Shown: positions 52,389 to 59,865 of the stretch, piece after piece
How positions within the stretch are numbered: position 1 is the stretch's first letter
Layout: each line of letters begins with the position of its first letter
From: Pseudomonas juntendi
GTDB taxonomy: Bacteria > Pseudomonadota > Gammaproteobacteria > Pseudomonadales > Pseudomonadaceae
Direction: 5' to 3'
Assembly: GCF_009932375.1 (NCBI RefSeq)
Contig: NZ_BLJG01000049.1
Span: 1 to 59,865 of the forward strand
Length of the DNA: 59,865 bases
Position numbers and translations under genes: made by a program
Notes under the pieces: generated by a model
Told to the model about the DNA's origin: nothing
The model's input: only the letters and a program-made list of their open reading frames with translations
Database searches by the model: none

Positions 52389-53072
52389 TCAGTGCTCATC
52401 GTCCTTCCACGGCGCCTGCAAATACCGCGTGCGGTTGAAGGTTTCCAGCCAGTCCGGGCAAAACACCACCAGCGCACTGATCACCATGCCGTTGATGAAC
52501 GCTTCGGGGAACATCATCAGCCACAGGTAACCGACAAAGTCGCCAAGCCACTCTGGCAGCGCAAAGCGCCCGTCCAGCCACAATAGCCCTAGCGCCACCG
52601 GCACGCAGACCAGCACCGTGAGTGCGGCAGGGAAAAACCCTGAGCAGAAGATGTAAACGAACAGGTTTCGCGGTTGTGCCCGCTCCACCACAAGGGCGCA
52701 CACCTCGGTGATCAGCACCGGCAAACCCACCAGCAACAGACCATTGACCCCCAACGCCGCCAGGTCCTGGCGCCCCAGCACCAGCAGGCCAAGCTGGGCC
52801 ATGAAACCGCCCAGCACGGCCAGTGGCCAGTCCAGCAACAGGGTAACCGCCGTCATGCCGATGAAGTGGTACGCCACGCCGGTATCGAAATCGCGCCTTA
52901 CCAGCCACAACGCGAACAGGCAGAACACCGTGCCAAACAGCAGGTGCTGGCGGCGCCGGTCGGCAAGCAGTTCCACCCAGCGAACCTGGCTGGCGGCCCA
53001 GGCCAGCAGCGGCACGTAACCCAGCCAGCCAAGGCTCAGGGTGGTGCCAGACAACACCTGTGCGCTGATCAC
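52389..53072 (-). CDS. polytopic membrane protein, ECF/CbiM-like
   Basis: A 227-aa protein with seven or so membrane helices. The segments LLVGLPVLITEVCALVVERA and GYLWLMMFPEAFINGMVISA recall the energy-coupling-factor permease/CbiM-like family annotated near yacG in pseudomonads. No ECF ATPases are nearby, so transport is not established. GTG at 53072 (AAGGGG 9 nt upstream) is preferred to the longer frame. Divergent from the DUF1780 gene. Confidence 0.65.
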   Translation of the reverse strand: MISAQVLSGTTLSLGWLGYVPLLAWAASQVRWVELLADRRRQHLLFGTVFCLFALWLVRRDFDTGVAYHFIGMTAVTLLLDWPLAVLGGFMAQLGLLVLGRQDLAALGVNGLLLVGLPVLITEVCALVVERAQPRNLFVYIFCSGFFPAALTVLVCVPVALGLLWLDGRFALPEWLGDFVGYLWLMMFPEAFINGMVISALVVFCPDWLETFNRTRYLQAPWKDDEH

Positions 53073-53203
53073 TGAATAATGCCCCTTGCCGGCTTGTGGA
53101 TAAGGGCAGTGTACACGCAAACTTCCCGGCCCCTCTGCAGCGGACGGCCTGCGGCCGCATGCGCGCCTCTTGCTGTCATCGATTAACGGCTAAGCTTGTG
53201 TGC

Positions 53204-53833
53204 ATGGATGACTCCGACTACCTGCGCCTGCTGACCATTCAGGCCGAACAAGCCAATGCCTTCCTCTCCAACGCCCGCAAGTGGGAGCGGGAGCGGTGGG
53301 TGTGCCAGCGCCTGTTGCAGGGGCTGAACATTCCCTACCGCAGCGAAGACTTCACCCCGGCCGGGCAAGAGCCGCCCGACGTGCTGTTTCGCGACGCCGC
53401 CTTCGAGGTGTTTTTCGTGCTCGACGAGGGCCGCCGCCTGAATGATGAATGGCGCGAAGAGCTGCAGCGCCGGCGCAGTGCATTTTCCCTGGCGCAACTG
53501 GTGCGCCGCGAAGCCCGCCCACGGCGCATCAGTGCCACCGAACTGCTCGGGCGGCTGGCGCCCACCTTGCGCAAGAAGGCGCGCAATTATCGCGAGCGCG
53601 GGCTGGAGCTGAACGAGCTGGACATCATTGCGTTTTCCAGCCTAAAGCGCGAGGTGCTGGACCTGAACACCCACTTCCCGCCGCCCACCGAATACCTGCG
53701 CCAGGGCTGGCGCTCGCTGTCGCTGGTCGGGCCAACCTTTGCCCGCGTGCTGTTCGCCCACCCCGATGCGCCGGATTTCCTGCGCAGCAACCTGGGGCGC
53801 AGCATCGTCTTCGACGTTGGCATCAGTCTTTGA
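53204..53833 (+). CDS. DUF1780 family protein
   Basis: A 209-aa soluble protein of the pseudomonad DUF1780 family, which has a restriction-endonuclease-like fold. Residues about 40-75 (YRSEDFTPAGQEPPDVLF and FEVFFVLDEGRR) resemble the acidic PD-(D/E)XK core with Asp and Glu. Function is not known. The start MDDSDYLRLL at 53204 is chosen over a longer Cys-rich extension. Confidence 0.75.
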   Translation: MDDSDYLRLLTIQAEQANAFLSNARKWERERWVCQRLLQGLNIPYRSEDFTPAGQEPPDVLFRDAAFEVFFVLDEGRRLNDEWREELQRRRSAFSLAQLVRREARPRRISATELLGRLAPTLRKKARNYRERGLELNELDIIAFSSLKREVLDLNTHFPPPTEYLRQGWRSLSLVGPTFARVLFAHPDAPDFLRSNLGRSIVFDVGISL

Positions 53834-53966
53834 TCCTGTGCAGCGAGTGTTTGCGATGGCGTACACTCGGCGCCAGGGATAGAAAGCATTATCATTTGTT
53901 TCAAGCGCTTGCACGAACGCTGTAGCGTTTGTGCAGTCTCTTACGTCTACCTGACGAGGCCCTACC

Positions 53967-54140
53967 ATGACCAGCCGCCTGAACCCGGAAGATCAGCGTC
54001 GTGTCGATGAGTATCTGCGAGCCCCCCAGCACCAAGTCGAGCGCCGGCCCTTCCGGCCATGGCTGCTCCTTGTGCTGGTGGTGGCCGTGACCATCGGGTT
54101 GGGCCTTGTCAGCCGCCTGCTGAGTGGACTGGTGCTATGA
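53967..54140 (+). CDS. DUF3094 small membrane protein
   Basis: A 57-aa protein: hydrophilic N-terminus MTSRLNPEDQRRVDEYLRAP and a single C-terminal membrane helix (about 34-54, WLLLVLVVAVTIGLGLV). Matches the DUF3094 family found upstream of ndh in pseudomonads. Function unknown. Confidence 0.8.
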   Translation: MTSRLNPEDQRRVDEYLRAPQHQVERRPFRPWLLLVLVVAVTIGLGLVSRLLSGLVL

Positions 54141-54224
54141 GCTGCCTTGCGCTCGCCCTCCCCTCGTGCAGTTTGCGGCCGCCCCCAAAGGGCAAGCATT
54201 CCGTAAACCTTATGAGATATCCCC

Positions 54225-55520
54225 ATGACTCATCGCATCGTGATTGTCGGCGGCGGCGCCGGCGGCCTGGAACTGGCGACCCGCCTGGGTAAAAGCCTGG
54301 GCAAGCGCAAGCAGGCCGACGTCACCCTGGTCGACACCAACCTCACGCACATCTGGAAGCCACTGCTGCACGAAGTGGCCGCCGGCTCGCTGAACTCCTC
54401 GGAAGACGAACTGAACTACGTGGCCCAGGCCAAGTGGAACCACTTCAACTTCCAGCTGGGGCGCATGAGCGGCCTGGACCGTGAGGGCAAGCAGATCCAA
54501 CTGGCCGCCACCCTGGACGAAGAGGGGCGCGAGCTGTTGCCTGCACGTACCCTGGGCTACGACACCCTGGTCATTGCCGTGGGCTCCAATACCAACGACT
54601 TCGGCACCCTGGGCGCGGCGCAGCACTGCCTGTTCCTGGACACCCGCAAGCAAGCCGAGCGCTTCCACCAGCAACTGCTCAACCACTACCTGCGCGCCCA
54701 CGCCGGCGACGTGGCCAGCGAGAAAATCAGCGTAGCCATTGTGGGTGCGGGCGCCACCGGTGTGGAGCTGGCGGCCGAGCTGCACCACGCGGCCCACGAG
54801 CTGGCGGCCTATGGCCTGGACCGCATCCAGCCCAAGGACATGCACATCACCATCATCGAGGCCGGCCCGCGCGTTCTGCCGGCGCTACCGGAGCGCATCA
54901 GCGTACCGGTGCACAAGACCCTGGAAAAACTCGGGATCAAGGTCATGACCAACGCCGCTGTCAGCGAAGTCACCGAAGACGGCCTGAAAACCAAGGACGG
55001 CGAGGTGATCCAGGCCAGTTTGAAGGTGTGGGCGGCCGGTATCCGTGCGCCCGGTTTCCTCAAGGACATCGATGGCCTGGAAACCAACCGCATCAACCAG
55101 CTGGTGGTACGCCCTACCCTGCAAACCACCCGCGACGACAACATTTTCGCCTTTGGCGACTGTGCGGCGTGCCCGCAGCCAGACAGCGACCGCAATGTAC
55201 CGCCACGGGCGCAAGCGGCGCACCAGCAGGCGTCGATGCTGGCGCAAAGCCTTAAAGCGCGGCTGGAGAACAAGCCGCTGCCCACTTATGCCTACAAGGA
55301 CTACGGCTCGCTGGTTTCTCTGTCGCGCTTCTCCGCGGTGGGCAACCTGATGGGTAACCTGATGGGCAGCGTGAAGCTGGAAGGCTGGCTGGCGCGGATG
55401 TTCTATGTGTCGCTGTACCGCATGCACCAGATGGCGTTGTACGGGTTCTTCCGTACGGCATTGATGATGTTGGGCAGCAAGATTGGCCGGGGTACCGAGC
55501 CGCGGTTGAAATTGCACTGA
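54225..55520 (+). CDS. ndh: type II NADH dehydrogenase
   Basis: A 431-aa non-proton-pumping NADH:quinone oxidoreductase, peripheral on the inner membrane. FAD-binding VGGGAGGLELATRLG at the N-terminus, NADH-binding AIVGAGATGVELAAELH at about 170, FAFGDCAACPQ at about 310, and an amphipathic C-terminal membrane anchor (RMFYVSLYRMHQMALYGF). All family motifs are present. Confidence 0.94.
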   Translation: MTHRIVIVGGGAGGLELATRLGKSLGKRKQADVTLVDTNLTHIWKPLLHEVAAGSLNSSEDELNYVAQAKWNHFNFQLGRMSGLDREGKQIQLAATLDEEGRELLPARTLGYDTLVIAVGSNTNDFGTLGAAQHCLFLDTRKQAERFHQQLLNHYLRAHAGDVASEKISVAIVGAGATGVELAAELHHAAHELAAYGLDRIQPKDMHITIIEAGPRVLPALPERISVPVHKTLEKLGIKVMTNAAVSEVTEDGLKTKDGEVIQASLKVWAAGIRAPGFLKDIDGLETNRINQLVVRPTLQTTRDDNIFAFGDCAACPQPDSDRNVPPRAQAAHQQASMLAQSLKARLENKPLPTYAYKDYGSLVSLSRFSAVGNLMGNLMGSVKLEGWLARMFYVSLYRMHQMALYGFFRTALMMLGSKIGRGTEPRLKLH

Positions 55521-55591
55521 ATGGGCGATTTGCAGGTGTAGCCCTTGCTTGGTGCGGTGGCCCCGGGGGCCGGATTTTGGCCGGTATCCCC

Positions 55592-55635
55592 GGGGCTGCT
55601 GTGCAGCCCATCGCGACACAAGGCCGCTCCTACAG
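55592..55635. repeat. dispersed palindromic repeat
   Basis: Reverse-orientation copy of the repeat at 21186-21229: it begins with a GGGGCTGCT/AGC hairpin and ends CGGCTC-type sequence with CTACAG. Lies between ndh and the convergent TolC-family gene. Confidence 0.7.
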
Positions 55636-55638
55636 CGA

Positions 55639-57114
55639 TCAGTGGTTCCAGTTCGCCTCGCCGTTCTGCAACGCCGTGGCGATGGTCTGCAGGTTGCTGT
55701 CCGGCAAGGTATCCGGCAGCAGGTCGGTGCCCGAACTTACATACAGTTGCGCGTAGGCGTTGCGTAGTTCTGCGTAGGCAAGGTCGCGCTTCAACTGCGT
55801 CTGCAGGTTGTTCAACTCGCCCTGGATCAGCTCCAGCTCACCGATGTTCTGGGTCTGGAAGCGGTTGCGCAACTGGCCGGCAATCTCGCCATCGAGCGTG
55901 GCCAGCTCCTCACTGGTACGGAACTGCCGCACCGACTCCTGGTAGTTGGCGTTGGCCACATACAACTGCGCAAGCACCGCCATCGACATCGCCTGGCGCC
56001 GCGCGGCGGCCACGTCTTCACCGGCTTCGGCAACCTTGATGGCTGTGGGGGCCGAAAGCACGTTGAACAGGTTCCAGGTCACTTTCACGCCGTAGTCGGC
56101 CCAACTCTGGTTGGTCAGGAACGAGTTGCTGTCGTAGTGCCCGCCAGCGGAAAACTCCAGCCCCGGCAGCATACGCAGCATGGCCTTGCGGGTTTCTGCG
56201 GCGCTGATGCGCGCCTGGTAGTCCTGCTCGCGCAGTTCCGGGCGGCTGGCCAGGGCCTGCTCTTCGAGCTTGGCCAGGTCGCCGGTGAACTGTGGCACTG
56301 CATAGCCTTGTTCGGGGGCCAGGGTGAAGTCGGTGTTCAGCGGCAGGTTGATCAGTGCGGCCAGCTCGGTCTTGGCCAACGACAAGGCGCGGCGCTGCTC
56401 TTCCAGCTGGCGCGTGGCTTCGATCAGCGCGCGCTGGTAGCTCAGGGTCTGCACCGGGTCGCCGATGCGCTGGGTGGCCATGCGCTGGCTGTTGTCGCGG
56501 GCCTGCTGGATACGCCCCATCAAGGCGTCGATCTGGCTTAGCAAGCGCTGCGCCGCCACCGCGCGCCAATAGGCCGAACGCACGTCCTGGGTGATGGTGT
56601 GAATCACCTTGCGCTTGCGTTCCTGAAGAATCAGGCGCTGGTCTGCCTGCTGCTTGGCGCTGACGTAACTGACGCCGAAGTCCAGTACGTTCCACACCAT
56701 GGTCAGGTCGGCCACTTCACGGTCACGGTCTTGCGAAGTGGACGGCTCCAGGGACTGGGTGCCGGTGCGGATGCTCTGGCTGCTGGACGCCCCCACGTTG
56801 TTGCGCCCGGCGTAACCGGCATCCAGCGCCATGCGTGGCAGCATGTCGAACTGGGCGAGGTCGACCTGGCGCTTGGCCAGTGCCTCTTCCATGACTTTCA
56901 GCCGCGCTTCGAGGTTGTACTTGACCGCGCGGGCCATGGCCTGGTGCAGGGTCAGGGGGCCGCTCAGGGGCTCCTGCCCCTTGAACATGGTGGCCAGGTC
57001 GGTACGCGCACGGGCTTCGCTAGCGCTGCGGTCGATGGGCTGACTGGTTACAGCACACCCGCTGATGGCCAGCGCCAGCATGCTGGCACCGAACAGTTTA
57101 TGACTTTTATTCAT
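55639..57114 (-). CDS. TolC-family outer-membrane efflux lipoprotein
   Basis: A 491-aa outer-membrane channel protein. The start at 57114 (MNKSHKLFG) gives a lipoprotein signal with lipobox LAISGC, then two repeats of the OEP domain with long coiled coils (KVMEEALAKRQVDLAQFDML, QGELNNLQTQLKRDLAYAEL). It lies 50 bp downstream of a giant Ig-repeat protein on the same strand, so it is probably the outer-membrane part of that protein's type I secretion system. Partner ABC and membrane-fusion genes are not in the window. Confidence 0.85.
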   Translation of the reverse strand: MNKSHKLFGASMLALAISGCAVTSQPIDRSASEARARTDLATMFKGQEPLSGPLTLHQAMARAVKYNLEARLKVMEEALAKRQVDLAQFDMLPRMALDAGYAGRNNVGASSSQSIRTGTQSLEPSTSQDRDREVADLTMVWNVLDFGVSYVSAKQQADQRLILQERKRKVIHTITQDVRSAYWRAVAAQRLLSQIDALMGRIQQARDNSQRMATQRIGDPVQTLSYQRALIEATRQLEEQRRALSLAKTELAALINLPLNTDFTLAPEQGYAVPQFTGDLAKLEEQALASRPELREQDYQARISAAETRKAMLRMLPGLEFSAGGHYDSNSFLTNQSWADYGVKVTWNLFNVLSAPTAIKVAEAGEDVAAARRQAMSMAVLAQLYVANANYQESVRQFRTSEELATLDGEIAGQLRNRFQTQNIGELELIQGELNNLQTQLKRDLAYAELRNAYAQLYVSSGTDLLPDTLPDSNLQTIATALQNGEANWNH

Positions 57115-57164
57115 CCTTGGGCCGCCCCCTGGTACGGCATGTTGATCATGTGTTGTGCTGTATT

Positions 57165-59865
57165 TCATACCTGCCGTCCGATCTGCGCCGGTTGGGCCAA
57201 GGCCTGAGCCAGGTCGCGCACCTGGCGCAGTTCGCTTTCGTTGAGTTGCTGCAACTGCTGGCTGAAGCTCGGCGCGCCAAACACCCCGCGCAAGCCTTGC
57301 TCGAGTTCGGCCGGGCGCCACTGCGTGCCGTTGAACACATTCAGTGCGCTGACGCCGGGTACATCGTGGTTGAAGATGGCCGCCAGCGTACTACTGCCAA
57401 ACACGCTGTTGCCGCCATTGCCAAAGCCTGCAAAACCACTCTGCCCGGCACTGCTGTCGCTGCTGCCGAATACCTGGGCGATGAAGCTTGGGGCACTGCC
57501 CCCATTGGCGAGGAAGATCGTGCCCAACGGCTGCAAGTCGCCGCCCACACTGCGCACCTCGAACAACGATGCCGGCAGCAACGGGGAAACCCCTGCATTG
57601 GCCGGCATGCCAGGCACTTGCGGCTGCAACTGCACAGCTTGCGGTACATCAACCGGCTGCGGCGGGTTCAGGCGGTATTGCAGGTCACCCACGTCTTGCG
57701 CCTGCGTGCTCTGTGCCGGGCTCACCAAGCTGGTCGCCAGGGTATTGCCGGCGCTGTCCTGGATACCACTGCCCAAGGCATTGAGGCTCAAGGCCAAGGC
57801 GCCCTGGCCGCGCAAGTTACCCACCACGATGCGGTAGGTGGTGGCATCGATGCGCTGCACGGTCTGCACGTCCCCGCTGGCACTGCTGGTGCCCAGCACG
57901 CTGAAATCGCTGGCATCTACGCCCGATACCGCCTCGTCGAAGGTCAGGGTGAAGCTGATGCTCCGATCAGTTGGCAGTACCGGCCCGTCTACCACGATAC
58001 TGCTGGCTCGCGGTGCGCGGGCATCGACCAGAATGCCTCGGGTATCGTCGACGTTGTTCAGGGTGGCTTGTGCCTGGTTGCCGCGGGCATCGCGAATGCT
58101 GCCGCCGTTGAAGTCGATGGCAGTGCCGACACTGAAGCTGTTGTTGCCCGCCATGCCGCTGGTGACATTGAGGCGGAACACCAAGTTGTTGCTACCCGAC
58201 CCGGCCAGGTAGTCGGCATATGCCACGCGCCCGTCATCCAGGGTGATAGCCAGGCGCGGTGCGCCGTCACCTGTGTCCACCAGCACCGCTTCATCGGTGC
58301 TGACGATAAAGTCCAGGTACTGGCCAGCGACATAAGTGCCGCTAGCAGGCACAGCCACGTGGGTGACAGACGGCGCCACACGATCAACACTGTAGACACT
58401 ACCGGCCAGGCCACCCCTGACTGGGTTGCCGGATGCATCCTCAATGCCGGTACTGCTGGCGTTCAGGTCCAGGCGCACGTTACCGGCACCGGCCAGGCTG
58501 TCGACGGTGACGATGTACGTGCGACCATCCACCTGTTGCACCCCTGCGATGCGGCCGCTCGCGCTGCCGGTAAAGGCCAGGGTGAAGTCGGCACTGTCCA
58601 CGCCGGACACGCTTTCGTCGAAGGTCACCGTGTAACGCAGCGTGCCAGCGTTGGTAGGCGTCGTGTCGACGCGCACGATGTCGCTGACCTGCGGTGCGGT
58701 GGTATCGATGATGATGCCGCTGCCCGTGCCAGGGTTGCCAAGCGCCAGGTTCAGGGCATTGCCAGCCGCGTCACCGAGCGTGGCGCCGTTCAGGTCCATG
58801 CTTGCGCCCAAGGCCACCCCGCCGCTGGCGTTGTTGCCGGGCTCAATGGTGTAGGCGAACACCAACTGCGCGCTACCAGAGCCGGAAACGTACTGTGCAT
58901 AGCGGGTCACCCCGCCCAGCACCAACGCCAGGCGTGGGGTGCCGCTGCTGGTATCGACCAGCACGGGCTCGCTGGTACTGACGGTGAAGGTCAGCACATC
59001 GCCGGCCTTGTAGTTACCATTAGCCGGCAAGCTGACCCGCTCGATCACCGGGACGATCGCATCTACCTGAACGCCACTGCTATCGGCAATGCCGTTAAGC
59101 GCTGGATCAGCGTTATTGCCGAGCGCATCGCGTAGCGTGCCGCCGTTCAGTTCGATGGCACTGCCAAGGGTGATGCCATCGCTGTCCTGCTGGCCGTTGG
59201 CGATTGTCAGCCGGAACACCAAGGCCGTGCTACCCGAGCCGGACAGGTATGTGGCGTAGGCGATTTCGCCATTATCGAGGGTAACCTTGATGCGCGGGGT
59301 GCCATTGCGGGTATCGACCAGGGTCGCTTCGCCGAGGTTTACGGTGAAGTCCAGGTTCTGCCCCGCTACATAGCTGCCACTGGCCGGCACGCTGACGCTG
59401 GTGACCAACGGCGCAGTGCGGTCCACTGAGTAGGTTTCACCGGTCAGTCCCGCACCCACGGCATTGCCTGCTGCATCAGCGATGCCCGTCCCACTGCCGT
59501 TCAGGGCCAGCGTGATATCGCCCTCACCCGTGAGGTTGTCGATCACTACGGTGTAGGTCCGGCCGTCGACCTGGGTCACGCTGGCCAGGCTACCTGCCGC
59601 AGTCCCACCATAGCTGACGGTGAAGTCGCTGGCGTCCACGCCGCTCACATCTTCGCTAAAGGTAACGGTGTAGTTGATCGAGCTGCCATTGGTGGGCGTG
59701 GCATCGGCGCGTACGATGCTGGTCACGCTGGGTATCACGGTATCTACCAGCACGCCTGCACTGCCGACAGCGCCCAGCGACAGGGCCAGGTCATTACCCG
59801 CAGGGTCCTTGATGCTGCCGCCGTTGAGATCGATGCTGCCGGCCAATGCGATGCCGTCGGCATCG
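57165..59865 (-). CDS. large Ig-like repeat surface/secreted protein (3' part)
   Basis: The C-terminal 899 codons of a gene that runs off the right edge. About seven repeats of roughly 95-100 residues alternate between two types: one with V-FDE(A/S)VSGVDASDF and DGRTY-VTVDNL, the other with SGSGS--LVFR and LNGG--RDA-GN. These are bacterial Ig-like, adhesin-type domains with Asp-rich calcium-binding loops. The last 200 residues are non-repetitive (Gly/Ser/Phe-rich, then Gln-rich helical); I see no RTX nonapeptides there. The TolC-type gene follows after 50 bp. Probably a secreted adhesin or biofilm protein. Confidence 0.85.
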   Translation of the reverse strand, partial: DADGIALAGSIDLNGGSIKDPAGNDLALSLGAVGSAGVLVDTVIPSVTSIVRADATPTNGSSINYTVTFSEDVSGVDASDFTVSYGGTAAGSLASVTQVDGRTYTVVIDNLTGEGDITLALNGSGTGIADAAGNAVGAGLTGETYSVDRTAPLVTSVSVPASGSYVAGQNLDFTVNLGEATLVDTRNGTPRIKVTLDNGEIAYATYLSGSGSTALVFRLTIANGQQDSDGITLGSAIELNGGTLRDALGNNADPALNGIADSSGVQVDAIVPVIERVSLPANGNYKAGDVLTFTVSTSEPVLVDTSSGTPRLALVLGGVTRYAQYVSGSGSAQLVFAYTIEPGNNASGGVALGASMDLNGATLGDAAGNALNLALGNPGTGSGIIIDTTAPQVSDIVRVDTTPTNAGTLRYTVTFDESVSGVDSADFTLAFTGSASGRIAGVQQVDGRTYIVTVDSLAGAGNVRLDLNASSTGIEDASGNPVRGGLAGSVYSVDRVAPSVTHVAVPASGTYVAGQYLDFIVSTDEAVLVDTGDGAPRLAITLDDGRVAYADYLAGSGSNNLVFRLNVTSGMAGNNSFSVGTAIDFNGGSIRDARGNQAQATLNNVDDTRGILVDARAPRASSIVVDGPVLPTDRSISFTLTFDEAVSGVDASDFSVLGTSSASGDVQTVQRIDATTYRIVVGNLRGQGALALSLNALGSGIQDSAGNTLATSLVSPAQSTQAQDVGDLQYRLNPPQPVDVPQAVQLQPQVPGMPANAGVSPLLPASLFEVRSVGGDLQPLGTIFLANGGSAPSFIAQVFGSSDSSAGQSGFAGFGNGGNSVFGSSTLAAIFNHDVPGVSALNVFNGTQWRPAELEQGLRGVFGAPSFSQQLQQLNESELRQVRDLAQALAQPAQIGRQV

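Noticed and set aside
57117..59135. 672-codon plus-strand frame opposite the Ig-repeat gene
   Set aside because: It is the complement of a repetitive coding frame with clear family signatures and has no recognisable domains; typical of high-GC antisense frames.

Overview
The window reads as a chromosome segment of the Pseudomonas putida group. Core genes have high GC and sit in a familiar pseudomonad order: gdhA and ettA, then morA next to glyA, and at the other end pilA, pilC, pilD, coaE, yacG and ndh. The intergenic gaps carry the REP palindromes and inverted REP pairs typical of this group.

Layout. Positions 1-21,000 are core: gdhA, ettA, a small Cys-rich protein, the c-di-GMP enzyme morA, glyA, a BASS-type transporter, a BCCT (BetT-like) transporter with a homocysteine S-methyltransferase, an amino-acid ABC binding protein and permease without an ATPase, a CsbD-like stress protein, membrane proteins, a PAS-LuxR regulator and a GntP transporter. 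Positions 21,200-36,700 are accessory. First come three copies of an RNA-plus-small-gene cassette on the minus strand (around 21.4-22.0, 22.7-23.4 and 24.5-25.2 kb), interrupted by a GFA-family enzyme and a PIN-toxin/antitoxin module with a truncated toxin. Next is a probable defence cluster: two overlapping DUF262 genes (the first ending in a DUF1524/HNH-like region) and an AT-rich OLD-family ATPase-TOPRIM nuclease. Two ruined tyrosine integrases follow. Positions 36,984-48,743 are an 11.7-kb element inserted in tRNA-Thr(CGT). It has an integrase, small regulators, a winged-helix protein beside iteron-like repeats, and a complete head and packaging set (capsid, protease, portal, HNH, TerS, TerL, connector, head closure) but no tail or lysis genes. 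That is the signature of a capsid-forming phage-inducible chromosomal island (cfPICI). Positions 48,800-59,865 are core again, ending inside a large Ig-like-repeat surface protein beside a TolC-family lipoprotein.

Strongest unusual signals. (1) Each of the three cassettes encodes a roughly 75-nt RNA with the same three-way-junction fold (a 16-bp outer stem, a UUCG-capped hairpin and a second hairpin). Its second loop is exactly complementary, over 9 nt, to the Shine-Dalgarno region of its own downstream gene. The loop sequences differ among copies and the targets change with them. This matches C4 antisense RNA of phage P1/P7 but here forms a cluster of three chromosomal copies, apparently with separate specificities. 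The controlled start is a double ATG (ATGCATG). One frame gives a micropeptide with a PRIRSPPSF core that varies only at synonymous positions. The other gives a 42-codon frame of identical length in all copies that ends 8 nt inside a conserved 75-aa gene. (2) The satellite carries a lambda gpI-like tail-assembly protein between capsid and protease, and about 1 kb of non-coding DNA packed with palindromes, including three 25-bp tandem units whose stems vary by compensating changes. (3) A 168-bp REP-containing element with terminal inverted repeats occurs twice, in opposite orientations 27 kb apart, both times at a TA in the loop of a hairpin; one of these is the glyA terminator.

All calls come from reading the sequence and recalling protein families; no database search or folding program was run.
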